A stretch of 64,000 nucleotides of DNA from Rubripirellula reticaptiva (GCF_007860175.1 NZ_SJPX01000003.1:328552-392551), one strand, 5' to 3'. Positions 34,749 to 44,016 are shown, counted from the stretch's first letter. Notes: generated from the sequence alone by a model not told the origin. Numbers and translations: made by a program.

Positions 34749-37040
34749 ATGAGAGGCATTATCCGAACGATTGAAGGTGCGCTGGCGAGTCGCTTGGTCG
34801 GCTCGGCGCTGAACACTGCGCCGATCGTCACTCCGTCCTCGGGCGGTCCAACGTCGGTCGAAATGAACACTCGGACAATTTCGGCTACACATTTTCCGCT
34901 TATCAAGTTTCTCAGGCGCGTCGGACCTTGGATTGGTGGCTTATCGTCGCTGGCTTTGCTGCTGGCGGTCGGACTGGTCGGCTGGGCACTGAACCAGTCG
35001 ATGCAACAGTTGGTTCGTGATTCCCTTGAAACAACACTTTTGGCACACGTTCGTTCGCTCGAGCACTGGTTGGCCGAACGGATCCGGGAATCCGACCGAA
35101 TCGCCAACAACGTTGATATCCAGAATCGCTCTGTCAAGTTGATCACGGCTTCCGAAGAGCAATTCAAGTGGACGGCTGCCGATGCAAGTGCCAAGCCGTC
35201 GGTGCCGTCGATCGATTCGTTACTCAACCCGAACCAAACGGTCGGCTGGGCAATTCTGGACACCAACGACCAGGTCATCGACAGCTCGTTTGCAGCATTG
35301 ATCGGCAAGCGATTACCCATTCCCGATCCAGTTCGGCGACAGGCCCTGTCGGGAAAATCCACCGTTTCAGAACCTTTTGCGTTTCCAATCGCGATCGCTG
35401 GTAATGACGACCCGGACGGAAAGCCGATCACTGACGCTCCCATCATCGCCGCAGTGTCACCGTTGCATTCGGACGAGACAGTTGTCGGTATGATCACCGT
35501 ACTGATTGATCCGGCGGGGCCGCTGAGCAATATCTTTGCAGCAACTCGATCCGAAGTGGGCGGCGAAACCTATGCGGTTGATCGCAACGGCCGAATGATC
35601 TCTCGCAGCCGTTACGAAAAACAGCTTCGCAAAGTCGGCGTGCTTCCGCCGGATCCGCGAGTGACCAGTTCGATGCAGGTTTCTGTTCGTGACCCTGGGT
35701 ACCGTTTGCTTGATGGTGACAAAATCAGCCAATCGGTCGACGAGTGGCCGCTAACCGAGATGGCGAATCAATTGACTCGCGGTGGCAGCGGTGAAAACGT
35801 ATCGGGCTATCGAGACTATCGCGGCGTGAAAGTCGTCGGAGCCTGGGCGTGGCTGCCGGAATACCAGTTTGGTGTTGCCACCGAATTCGATTTCGAACAA
35901 GCCTATGCGCCGATGAAACTGTTGCGACGTTTGATGATCGGATTGCTGCTGATCTCGGCAATCGTGGGTGCGACCACAATCCTGTTGGCGCTGATGGTGC
36001 GCCGAATGGTCAAACGATTGGCCGCAACTCAGCAAAACCAGCGACGCATCGGGCAGTATGAACTTGGTGAATCGCTTGGACGCGGAGGGATGGGAGCCGT
36101 CTTTCGCGCGACCCATGATTTACTGGGCCGAACCGTTGCAATCAAAGTACTCGAGCGAGACTCGCAAAACTCGGTTTCGATTGCAAGGTTCGAACGTGAA
36201 GCAAAGATGACTGCGGGCCTGCGACATCCCAGCACAATCAGCTTGTACGATTTTGGCCGCACCGACCAAGGCGAACTGTTTTACGTGATGGAGTACGTCG
36301 ACGGCATCACACTGCAGCGGTTAGTTGATCGCTATGGTCGCCAACCACCGGCACGAGTGATCCATCTGTTGCTACAGATCTGTGGTTCGCTGTCGGAAGC
36401 TCATTGGAAAGGCATCATTCACCGCGACATCAAACCGGCCAACCTGATGTTGTCAACTCAACCGGGCATGCACGACCTGTTGAAAGTGCTGGACTTTGGC
36501 TTGGTCAAGGATATTGTCCAGGGGCCAACCGATTTGTCGTTAACGACGTCCGAAGGGATCACCGGCACACCGATGTACATGCCGCCCGAAACTGTTCGTG
36601 ACGCCAGCATGTCGGATCACCGCAGCGACATCTATGCCGTCGGCGGTGTTGGTTACACGCTATTGACAGGCAAGCCAATGTTCGAAGGCGATGCATCGGT
36701 CGAAATTTGCATGAAACAACTCAAAGAAGACCCGCTGCGACCAGCCGATCGATTGGCCTCGCACGGAATTCACGAGCGATTGCCAGACGATTTGCAGAAT
36801 ATTCTAATGGCCTGTTTACGGAAGGATCCGACCCAGCGTCCGGCCTCGATCGACGATTTAGCCGCGGCCCTTCGCCACTGTGATGACGCGACCGGGTGGG
36901 ACGACGTCGCGGCGATGCATTGGTGGACCCTTGCCTTGAAGGACGGTGTGATCGACGATACCACCTCATTCGATGACGCAGACCGCGACAGCGAAATTAC
37001 ATGGGCGGGCGAGGGAGACGCGAGCGCGACGGCGCACTGA
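34749..37040 (+). CDS. Transmembrane Ser/Thr protein kinase with Cache-like sensor
   Basis: This 763-residue protein has a membrane helix at 62-82, a large extracytoplasmic region (83-392) resembling a double Cache sensor, a second helix at 394-418 and a C-terminal kinase. The kinase has the Gly loop L-G-R-G-G-M-G (443-449), A-I-K (Lys466), H-R-D-I-K-P-A-N (Asp560) and D-F-G (582-584), so it should be active. It would sense a ligand outside and phosphorylate cytoplasmic proteins. ATG 34749 lies 4 bases after the DUF1501 stop; ATG 34863 is an alternative that removes 38 residues. The GTPase and channel genes that follow make them candidate substrates. Confidence 0.92.
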   Translation: MRGIIRTIEGALASRLVGSALNTAPIVTPSSGGPTSVEMNTRTISATHFPLIKFLRRVGPWIGGLSSLALLLAVGLVGWALNQSMQQLVRDSLETTLLAHVRSLEHWLAERIRESDRIANNVDIQNRSVKLITASEEQFKWTAADASAKPSVPSIDSLLNPNQTVGWAILDTNDQVIDSSFAALIGKRLPIPDPVRRQALSGKSTVSEPFAFPIAIAGNDDPDGKPITDAPIIAAVSPLHSDETVVGMITVLIDPAGPLSNIFAATRSEVGGETYAVDRNGRMISRSRYEKQLRKVGVLPPDPRVTSSMQVSVRDPGYRLLDGDKISQSVDEWPLTEMANQLTRGGSGENVSGYRDYRGVKVVGAWAWLPEYQFGVATEFDFEQAYAPMKLLRRLMIGLLLISAIVGATTILLALMVRRMVKRLAATQQNQRRIGQYELGESLGRGGMGAVFRATHDLLGRTVAIKVLERDSQNSVSIARFEREAKMTAGLRHPSTISLYDFGRTDQGELFYVMEYVDGITLQRLVDRYGRQPPARVIHLLLQICGSLSEAHWKGIIHRDIKPANLMLSTQPGMHDLLKVLDFGLVKDIVQGPTDLSLTTSEGITGTPMYMPPETVRDASMSDHRSDIYAVGGVGYTLLTGKPMFEGDASVEICMKQLKEDPLRPADRLASHGIHERLPDDLQNILMACLRKDPTQRPASIDDLAAALRHCDDATGWDDVAAMHWWTLALKDGVIDDTTSFDDADRDSEITWAGEGDASATAH

Positions 37041-37044
37041 TTCA

Positions 37045-39171
37045 ATGTTTGGAAGTTTTCGAGACTCTGACGACGATGTGATCGATTGGTCCGGCCTGCA
37101 TTCGCTGCTGGAAGACGACGATCGTCGCGCAGCAATCGAGCGTTCTTACCCGACCGAAGGCCGCGACAGCTATCTTAGCGCGCTGCGAAGATTGGATGCG
37201 CGTGCGTATGATGATGTCTTGGCCGCCGGACGCAAACTGCAGACCGCTGAAAAGTTGTCTCAGTGGCCAACCGTTGCCGTTGCCGGAATGCTCAACAGCG
37301 GAAAGACGTCACTGGTCGCGACCTTTCTAAGCGAATCGGGACGAGCCCGAACGTTGCGTGGCAGCAGCAATAGCGAAGGAACGCACCGCTTCGTGCTGTG
37401 GTTGCCGTCGGCTTGGCGCGACGATGCCGAGTTATGGGGTTTGCTGATGAGCCGTATCGGCGACGCGGTCGGCAACCCGCCTGAAATGCTCAGCGACGAC
37501 CTCGACGTTGCGCACGGCCAATACAACAATCGCGACGGAAACGGACTGGCGCTGAATGTGCCCTTAGTGGCCACAGACCCGGCGTTAGACGCAACCGGGA
37601 TCGGACTGCTGGATTGCCCGGACATAGTTTCCGACGCGGACTTATTACTTGGATCACCGCTGCAACGACGCGAACTGCTTGGACGCGCCGCAACACTTTG
37701 TTCGGCGTTTTTAGTCGTGACCAGTGCCGAATCGTCGCGTGACGGAACCCTGGGCGACTTGCTTCGGATCGCGGCCGACTTGATGCCTGGCGTGCCGCGT
37801 TTGTTAGCGGTCAACAAAGTGCGTCCGAAACAAACACCGGACTTGGTTTACGAAACCTTTTCGCCACTAGCTCGCTCGCACGGTATCGAATCGATCTACG
37901 CCGCTTACGACTTTGAAATCCCTAGCAGTCGACCTTTCATCCCTGCGACCGACGCAGTCGTCGCGTCAGCCTTTGATCCCGATGCCGATCCTAGTCCTGT
38001 GTTCTTTTCGATCCGCGAAAACGCAGATGAAAACCCACCCGCGTCGATAGGCGACGACCGGCTATTGTCGGCACTGCCACAGCGTCTTGACCGCGGCGCG
38101 CTGTTCGAAAAGTTTCGACTGGCGTTACAGAACAGTTTGCGGACGGCGGTTTGGGAAGACGGATTTAAAAAGATCGACCTCGACGCCGATGGCCAGGTCG
38201 CGATCACAGCCAAGGCACAAGACTGCTTATTGCAATCGGCACTGGAGTTTTTTGCTCATCGCGAAGTCGGTGGCGAAGTCACTGAATTGCGATTGCATCA
38301 AAGCGAACGCATCATTCGCCAACTGTCTGAATCCTTTGCCGTCACCGCGCCCTGGTACGCACGTTGGGGAGTCCGCTTGAACGCAAAGGTGCGGCGAGTT
38401 TTTGGCGGCGCGGGCGATTTTGTGCGTCAGTTGACGCCGTCGGCCATGGCCGAGCGAGCGGCTGGCGAGATCAAAGACAAGTTTCGACGCGGCGAGTACG
38501 GCGGCCTGATGACACCAGAACGTTTGCTGCAAGCGATCGATCGCTACGGCGGCGAAACGTCACTAAAACATTGGCCGCCAATTTCCAAGACCTCCGACAC
38601 CACCGATACCGCCAATCGCCAGCAGTGGCTTGAAGCGGCGGAAGCCGCCATTTTGCGATTCGAACGAGACGACTTCACGTCGCTGGATCCGCGTCGACTC
38701 GACGAAGCAGTCGCTCAAATGTGGACCGAAGTTCCGACTCATCAAAAACTCGCAGCCGGACTGACACCACTTGCCGCCACGTTCGCAGCGCTAGCCGGCG
38801 TGCTGATGATCCCCCTGGATTTTGGCACTACCGTGATCGCGTCGGCTTCGATCCCCGAACTGTTCGCGGCACTCGGACTTGGTGCGTATGCGACGATTTG
38901 GGCCGGTGGCCAGAGCACTCGTAGCGTCGGCCAGCAAGCCGCTCGGCAACAGCTAGCCGATTTTCACGCGGTCCTTTGCGACACATTTGGCGTGTCCAGG
39001 TTCAAGAAGTTGCCTGCCATTCGCGTTCGAGGCGCTTCCGAAAAATTAGTCGTTTCAAAGATCGTTGCGCGAGAGGCGTTCGGGCCAACACTACCGCTGT
39101 GTAAAGTTCGCGACGAGTTTCGGCAAGAACTTAAGAAACTGTTACCTCGTGGCGGGAGTTCGTCCAAGTGA
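37045..39171 (+). CDS. Membrane-associated P-loop GTPase (first of two)
   Basis: This 708-residue protein has a P-loop G-M-L-N-S-G-K-T (81-88), a G-T-H-R-F switch (112-116), a G3-like D-C-P-D (190-193, where DxxG is usual) and N-K-V-R (257-260) where N-K-x-D is usual. It is related to the Era/dynamin-like TRAFAC GTPases but diverged in guanine recognition. A long helical region follows, then a hydrophobic double segment (about 570-620) that could insert in the membrane. The ATG at 37045 is 4 bases after the kinase stop, and the stop overlaps the next GTPase start (GTGA). The neighbouring kinase could regulate it. Exact family unknown. Confidence 0.72.
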   Translation: MFGSFRDSDDDVIDWSGLHSLLEDDDRRAAIERSYPTEGRDSYLSALRRLDARAYDDVLAAGRKLQTAEKLSQWPTVAVAGMLNSGKTSLVATFLSESGRARTLRGSSNSEGTHRFVLWLPSAWRDDAELWGLLMSRIGDAVGNPPEMLSDDLDVAHGQYNNRDGNGLALNVPLVATDPALDATGIGLLDCPDIVSDADLLLGSPLQRRELLGRAATLCSAFLVVTSAESSRDGTLGDLLRIAADLMPGVPRLLAVNKVRPKQTPDLVYETFSPLARSHGIESIYAAYDFEIPSSRPFIPATDAVVASAFDPDADPSPVFFSIRENADENPPASIGDDRLLSALPQRLDRGALFEKFRLALQNSLRTAVWEDGFKKIDLDADGQVAITAKAQDCLLQSALEFFAHREVGGEVTELRLHQSERIIRQLSESFAVTAPWYARWGVRLNAKVRRVFGGAGDFVRQLTPSAMAERAAGEIKDKFRRGEYGGLMTPERLLQAIDRYGGETSLKHWPPISKTSDTTDTANRQQWLEAAEAAILRFERDDFTSLDPRRLDEAVAQMWTEVPTHQKLAAGLTPLAATFAALAGVLMIPLDFGTTVIASASIPELFAALGLGAYATIWAGGQSTRSVGQQAARQQLADFHAVLCDTFGVSRFKKLPAIRVRGASEKLVVSKIVAREAFGPTLPLCKVRDEFRQELKKLLPRGGSSSK

Positions 39172-41042
39172 AAACCAATCCCACCCGAAGTCGCTCGTCA
39201 GCATCAAACTCATCATTCGACAATCAAGACGACCACGAAGAACACTTCAGTCAACCTGGCGAGAATTTTCTGCGAAGGGTTCGCCGATCGGCGACTCACG
39301 TGCTTGGCGACAGCCCGACTGGCCGCGAAGTCTTTGAGCTTTGCGACGAACACGCCGAAGCCCGCCGGATGATTCTCGAAGACCGCAGCCAGGGGAACAC
39401 GGTCGTTGCCATCGTCGGCGCGACTGGCCAAGGAAAGTCATGGCTGGTTCGCCAGATGGTTCGAAACTCATCAGCGGCCGCGTCCATCCGCAGCGGAAAC
39501 AACCTTGACGAGGCGACAGAAAAGCTAGTTTGGATCGGACCTTTTCCACCCGCAGATCTGGACCCCCGAAACGAACAGTACATCCACTGCAGCGACAATG
39601 ACATGCAGTCGATTGGCGTGCCGTACTTGTTGGTTGACGCACCGGGTGCGACTGATGACCGCCCCGCCATCGCCGCTGTGGCTCGCCGGGCGCTTTCAAT
39701 GTCTTCGGTCCTGTTGCTGATGGTTCGCCGCGATCAACTGCGTAGCGAAACTGTCGCGATTCTTACCGAAGCAAGTGAAGGAACGGTCGTGATCCCGATC
39801 GTCAACGCGGTTCGCCGCGACAACTCGCTTGACACCGACATCGATGCGTTCATCAGTCGAATGCGAAAGGCAGCACCGACTAGCCGAGTCGTCGCGCCAG
39901 TGATCATCGAAGACTTTGACGTCAACGAGCGCAGTGAAGAAGCTGTCGGCAAGGCAACCGCGGAAGCCGTCGCCACTCGGTTGCAATCGGAAATCGGCGA
40001 TGCCTGGGAAGGCGACCGCCGACGAAGCACTCGGATGTCGGCACTCGATGCAAGGTTCCGATCGGCGCTCCACGAGATCCTTGGCGATCGACTGCCCGAT
40101 TTGACCGCAGCGGTCAGGCGGCTAAACACCGAAGCACGTCAATTACCACTCGAAGTCGCCGAGTCGCTGGTCGGCAGCGGCGGTTCGATGCAGGCAGCCG
40201 TGCGATCGCGATTGCGCCTATCACTGCTAAACGACACGGCCGCGCTTTGGTTTCCTTACCGAACCCAGCTAGGAATTTTGAACCTAACCCACGGCGCATG
40301 GGACCGAGTGCTGATGTCGCTGTCGGGTTCGCTGCCGTCGTTGGTGAGTGCGGTGTGGACGTCAACCAAGAATTTCTCGATGGACCGCGACGCACAAGAC
40401 GACGTACGGGACGGACTTCGCAAACGCAGTGACGCAGCCGTCGCAGACCGTCTTGGCCCGCTAGCGATCCGGTTCCGCGACGAAGTGTCGGCGCTTCGTG
40501 ACGGCAAGAAACACTCGACTTCGTCGCTATCCGACAAACCATCACGTGGGCAAGTCGCCCATCTATCTGGGCTCGACACGCTGCAGGAAAAATCGCAGCA
40601 GATTTTTGAAACCGAAGTCGATCGCGTTTCGATGTCGCGGTTCACGGCCATGACGTGCGCGTTGATCGGCACATTGATTTTTTGGTCGCTGATGGCCAGC
40701 CCGGTGATTGCCCTTTACGGCGAATACTTGGACGCCAGCTTGACCACGCTGCGAGATCTGTCGTGTGACTTAAACGCGTTTCCCCGTCCCGACTTTGGCA
40801 TGCTGCTAACCAGCCTGATTTTGTCGGTGCTACCGACGGCCTTGTTCGCGATGATCGTATTGTCGATCGCTCAAAGCCGCGCTCGCGTTCGCGCAGCCGA
40901 AGCTCGCATTCGCAGCAGCCACCATGACGCGATTGAGAAACTGCAACGCGACGGCGTGTTGCGTTTGCGATGGGACGAACCGTTGCTGACCGACGCCGAA
41001 TTCCTACTGTCGGCCGGTGCGGCCGAATCGGAGACCACATGA
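39168..41042 (+). CDS. Membrane-anchored P-loop GTPase (second of two)
   Basis: This 624-residue protein has a P-loop G-A-T-G-Q-G-K-S (84-91), a G3 motif D-A-P-G (157-160) and N-A-V-R-R-D (213-218) in place of N-K-x-D. The middle is helical. Two membrane helices near 494-516 and 547-568 flank a short loop, followed by a cytoplasmic tail of about 55 residues. It is clearly different in sequence from the upstream GTPase, so the two form a heteromeric pair rather than a recent duplication. It starts with GTG in an overlap with the upstream stop, and its own stop overlaps the channel gene (ATGA). No close named family was recognised. Confidence 0.72.
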   Translation: MKTNPTRSRSSASNSSFDNQDDHEEHFSQPGENFLRRVRRSATHVLGDSPTGREVFELCDEHAEARRMILEDRSQGNTVVAIVGATGQGKSWLVRQMVRNSSAAASIRSGNNLDEATEKLVWIGPFPPADLDPRNEQYIHCSDNDMQSIGVPYLLVDAPGATDDRPAIAAVARRALSMSSVLLLMVRRDQLRSETVAILTEASEGTVVIPIVNAVRRDNSLDTDIDAFISRMRKAAPTSRVVAPVIIEDFDVNERSEEAVGKATAEAVATRLQSEIGDAWEGDRRRSTRMSALDARFRSALHEILGDRLPDLTAAVRRLNTEARQLPLEVAESLVGSGGSMQAAVRSRLRLSLLNDTAALWFPYRTQLGILNLTHGAWDRVLMSLSGSLPSLVSAVWTSTKNFSMDRDAQDDVRDGLRKRSDAAVADRLGPLAIRFRDEVSALRDGKKHSTSSLSDKPSRGQVAHLSGLDTLQEKSQQIFETEVDRVSMSRFTAMTCALIGTLIFWSLMASPVIALYGEYLDASLTTLRDLSCDLNAFPRPDFGMLLTSLILSVLPTALFAMIVLSIAQSRARVRAAEARIRSSHHDAIEKLQRDGVLRLRWDEPLLTDAEFLLSAGAAESETT

Positions 41043-41734
41043 TCGATATCATCCTCAGCGGTGGCGTCGTTGGCATTTTCATTCTGCTAGTGCTGTTCTC
41101 GTTGTCAGTCGCGGCGGCGTACCTGCTATTCGATCAAATCATGACGCTTAGACGCACCGAAGTCCTGCCCGATGGAGTCAGCGACGCGGTCCGCCAAGCC
41201 CTTCTGACAGGCCGTATCGCTGAAGCTGACGCGGCTTGCCGGCGAGCGCCAAGCGTCTTGAGTGTGGTGTTACTATCGGGATTGTCGGAATACGAATTCG
41301 GATGGAGTGAAGTCGAAAAAGCGATGGAAGACTCGCTGGCCGGACAAGCATCAAGGCTGATGCGGCGCATCGAATACCTATCGGTGATCGGTAATATCGC
41401 GCCGATGGTTGGTCTGCTAGGAACGGTCACGGGGATGATTTTTGCGTTCCAACAAGTTGCCTCAACACGCGGCGCGGCCGGAGCAGGCGATTTGGCCGAA
41501 GGCATCTATCAAGCGCTGATCACGACCGTGGGCGGCCTGATCGTCGCGATCCCATCGCTAGCAATTTATGCAGTATGCCGAAACCGAGTGGACTCGCTGA
41601 TAGCCGAAGTCGCCTACCAAAGCCAACATGCGCTATCGCCAATCAAACGTCGCCCGGTAGCACGAGCACGAGCGGTAACGCCCAAGCCATCGACTTCGCC
41701 ACCGAATTCGCCACCTTCTCCTCCGCCCAAGTAA
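41039..41734 (+). CDS. MotA/TolQ/ExbB-type proton channel protein
   Basis: This 231-residue protein has three membrane helices: residues 8-30, then two in the conserved core, A-P-M-V-G-L-L-G-T-V-T-G-M-I and Q-A-L-I-T-T-V-G-G-L-I-V-A-I-P. These are the ion-conducting TolQ/ExbB signatures. The C-terminal 25 residues are Pro/Ser/Arg-rich. Such proteins form a pentameric channel around a dimer of ExbD/TolR. No ExbD/TolR/MotB gene follows; the next gene is an unrelated membrane protein 138 bases away. It may use a distant partner or serve the upstream GTPases. Confidence 0.9.
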   Translation: MIDIILSGGVVGIFILLVLFSLSVAAAYLLFDQIMTLRRTEVLPDGVSDAVRQALLTGRIAEADAACRRAPSVLSVVLLSGLSEYEFGWSEVEKAMEDSLAGQASRLMRRIEYLSVIGNIAPMVGLLGTVTGMIFAFQQVASTRGAAGAGDLAEGIYQALITTVGGLIVAIPSLAIYAVCRNRVDSLIAEVAYQSQHALSPIKRRPVARARAVTPKPSTSPPNSPPSPPPK

Positions 41735-41872
41735 GCCAACCGGCGAACGCTGCGAGTCATCGCACACCTGACGGGACGGACCGACAATCGTTCTCCGAAT
41801 CGCCCGTCGAGATGCCTTCTGGCAGCTGCCCCCGTTCAGCCTCCCCACTGTTCCCTAAGAAAGTACAAGCCC

Positions 41873-42355
41873 ATGTTTTGGATCGACGTTTTGTCGCGGA
41901 TCGTTCACGTCAGCACGGCCATCGCGCTAGTCGGCGGCAGCGTCTTCACGCTATTGGTCTTGCTGCCGTCTGCAGGAGAGTTGGACGAAGCACCACACAA
42001 GCAATTAGCGGCGGCAGTTGCAGGTCGATGGAAGAAATTTGTCCACGGCGGCGTTGCCCTCTTTATCTTAAGCGGCCTCTATAACTTCGTCCGTGCGATA
42101 CCGCTTCACAAAGGCGACGGAACCTATCACATGCTGATCGGCATCAAAATGCTGCTCGCACTGGTGGTTTTCTTCCTGGCCGCCGCCCTGGTTGGCCGCA
42201 GCGAGAAACTGGCGACGTTCCGCACCAACCGAAAGAAATGGCTGACCGTCCTGGTCATCCTGGCCGCGATCATCGTTGCCGTCTCGGGATACACCAAAGT
42301 CCGCGGCATTCCGGATCGTGCAGCAGAGACCAAGACGCTGGTTGAACCCGTTTAA
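41873..42355 (+). CDS. Four-helix membrane protein, CopD-like
   Basis: This 160-residue protein has four membrane helices (about 5-28, 57-75, 85-107 and 120-140), with His12 in helix one and other His residues at the helix ends (K-F-V-H-G-G, T-Y-H-M-L). This layout resembles CopD-type or small heme-binding membrane proteins. No strong motif allows a firm assignment. It starts 138 bases after the channel gene, so it could be transcribed with it or independently. Confidence 0.55.
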   Translation: MFWIDVLSRIVHVSTAIALVGGSVFTLLVLLPSAGELDEAPHKQLAAAVAGRWKKFVHGGVALFILSGLYNFVRAIPLHKGDGTYHMLIGIKMLLALVVFFLAAALVGRSEKLATFRTNRKKWLTVLVILAAIIVAVSGYTKVRGIPDRAAETKTLVEPV

Positions 42356-42493
42356 GTCAGCAGCCAAAGCCCCAACCGAGTGCTGACGACAAATGCTCCC
42401 ACGGTGACGTCAAAATCGACCAGGCAAGGTTAACTCGTACCCGATGCCGGGCGAACGACACGCCTGCTGTGATTAATCTTCTGTAAGTCTACG

Positions 42494-42534
42494 AAAAAAG
42501 GCCGGACGCGCTTCGACTCGCTGCGCGTCCGGCC
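42494..42534 (-). terminator. Strong factor-independent terminator (minus strand)
   Basis: GGCCGGACGCG (42500-42510) and CGCGTCCGGCC (42524-42534) form a perfect 11-bp GC-rich stem with a 13-base loop. On the minus strand the stem is followed directly by six T (42499-42494). It lies just past the stop of the small gene at 42550-42759 and would end a transcript that starts at or before the amidotransferase-like gene. It is one of the clearest classical terminators in the window. Confidence 0.85.
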
Positions 42535-42549
42535 TCTAGTCAACCCTGA

Positions 42550-42759
42550 CTAAGAATGCCAATTCGGTAGTTGTGATTCGTTTGCTTCTTGCGTTGAACC
42601 TTGATCGTCCGTGACCGTCGACCTTCTCACCGCTGCTTCACTGCCCTGCCGATGCATCATGCTTGGCTTGCCCCCAAAGGAGTCACGCGTATCCGTACGC
42701 AGACAATTCAAAAACGGTGATCCAGTCTCAACTGTCGAGCTGGCATAGGCCACATCCAT
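42550..42759 (-). CDS. Small hypothetical protein (69 residues)
   Basis: This is a short frame of uncharged-polar and acidic residues with no signal or membrane segment and no known family. Support for a real gene comes from its setting. A strong Shine-Dalgarno GAGGAG (42771-42776 on minus) precedes ATG 42759 by 11 bases, and a near-perfect terminator sits 15 bases after its stop. It follows the amidotransferase-like gene on the same strand within about 45 bases and could share its transcript. An in-frame ATG at 42768 is too close to the Shine-Dalgarno sequence. Confidence 0.45.
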   Translation of the reverse strand: MDVAYASSTVETGSPFLNCLRTDTRDSFGGKPSMMHRQGSEAAVRRSTVTDDQGSTQEANESQLPNWHS

Positions 42760-42803
42760 GCGGCCCATTGCTCCTCAGCGAGAGAGAGTTCAATCGAGTC
42801 TGA

Positions 42804-43553
42804 TTAAGCCACCAAACGCAAATCTTGCTCCGACCGTTCCAATACTCCGGCCACAAACTCTTCGAAAATCCGAACATCCAGTGCCGATGCGGCACCACAT
42901 TCAGGATGGAACTGAGTACCGAGTGCGAACCAGTCCATCATTTCACTTTCAATCGACTCGATCACACCATCGGGACAACGCGCAGTGACGCGGAACCCAG
43001 GCGCAACTTCATCGATCGCCATGTGATGGCGGCTGCTAACACGAATTTCGCCATCGCCGTAAACACGTCCAATCAGCGAATCGCTGACCACGTCCAACGT
43101 GTGGCGGTGATTCGGGTCATGAGGGTCATGGTGAGGAACGGCGTTCGGAAGGTCTTCCTTGATGTGCAGGAAGAGATTGCCGCCCTGTTGAACATTTAAC
43201 AACTGCATTCCGGTGCCAATTCCTAGTACAGGCATGCGTCGCTCTGCGATGTCAGCCATCAACAAGCGATCACTCGTTTCGCGAACGGGATCAAGTGGAC
43301 GCACGCTAGGATGCAGCATGAATCCATCGTTTCGTGGATCAAGATCAGCTCCGCCAATCATCACGAAGCCGTGAAGCGAATCCAAAACTCGTGCGATCGA
43401 GGCTGGATCATCCATGGGTGGAATCACCACTGGAATGCCGTCCGCAGCAAGAATTGACTGAAAATAGCCGGCTGCAATGTAGCTGTAGGCCGGTACGTTA
43501 CGGGCAGCAGCACGGAAATCGGCATTCATTCCGATTAGTGGTTTATTCGACAT
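42804..43553 (-). CDS. Peptidase C26/class I glutamine amidotransferase-like protein without nucleophile
   Basis: This 249-residue protein has the class I amidotransferase fold of gamma-glutamyl-gamma-aminobutyrate hydrolases (PuuD-like): G-G-A-D-L-D-P-R near 67-74, the elbow L-G-I-G-T-G-M-Q, and the His-Glu pair in Q-F-H-P-E (216, 218). The nucleophilic Cys of G-I-C-x-G-x-Q is replaced by Gly113 (codon GGC), so normal catalysis should be lost. AAGGA lies about 8 bases before ATG 43553. It may bind rather than cleave gamma-glutamyl compounds, or use another mechanism. Confidence 0.87.
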   Translation of the reverse strand: MSNKPLIGMNADFRAAARNVPAYSYIAAGYFQSILAADGIPVVIPPMDDPASIARVLDSLHGFVMIGGADLDPRNDGFMLHPSVRPLDPVRETSDRLLMADIAERRMPVLGIGTGMQLLNVQQGGNLFLHIKEDLPNAVPHHDPHDPNHRHTLDVVSDSLIGRVYGDGEIRVSSRHHMAIDEVAPGFRVTARCPDGVIESIESEMMDWFALGTQFHPECGAASALDVRIFEEFVAGVLERSEQDLRLVA

Positions 43554-44016
43554 CCGAAAGTTCCTTCTCGAATCCAGCGAATAGAAGTTGTGACGCAAAT
43601 CGTATTGCATCTACCAACCCAAATATCGAAATTCAGCACCACGCTTTCGCTGTGCCAATCGGAAAAGTCTCGCAGTCTCGGGTTCCAGGCGCCTCTGTCG
43701 GCGGGCGTGCCAAGGATTCCACAATAGAAAGGAGAGCAGCTTTCGTTGGCTTACTCCGACGCGTGAAACTTTACTCCTTGGGCTGGGTGGGCGAGGTGAC
43801 ATGGCCTCGTCCTTGGTGGGCGTGAGATTACAAAGCGAATTCACGGCAACCAAACCGCTCCTACATATTCCGACAACAGCCCCAAGCTAGCACTACCCGT
43901 CGTGCTAGCATTTAAAAACCATGCTAGCAATAAGCATTGTTCCATCGCTGTTTACGGGCGGTTGAAACCGGTACAATCGCTGCAACAACAATGCCTCAAA
44001 ACACTTAGGTCAACGC
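43554..44016. other. Divergent intergenic region
   Basis: No convincing gene is present between the amidotransferase-like and condensing-enzyme genes. The notable feature is a triplet of GCTAGC palindromes at 43886-43928, listed separately. Promoters for both genes should lie here. Confidence 0.5.
43886..43928. promoter_or_regulatory. Three regularly spaced GCTAGC palindromes
   Basis: GCTAGC occurs at 43886-43891, 43904-43909 and 43923-43928, with start-to-start distances of 18 and 19 bases. The second and third are extended to TGCTAGCA and flank an AT-rich TTTAAAAACC. They lie 88-131 bases upstream of the OleA-like gene. Regular spacing suggests a multi-site operator for a dimeric regulator, but none is known. 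Confidence 0.4.

Noticed and set aside
42356-42493. Possible gene or RNA after the CopD-like protein
   Set aside because: No open frame or stable fold was visible; the strong hairpin at 42500 has its T-tract only on the minus strand, so it does not terminate the plus-strand operon.
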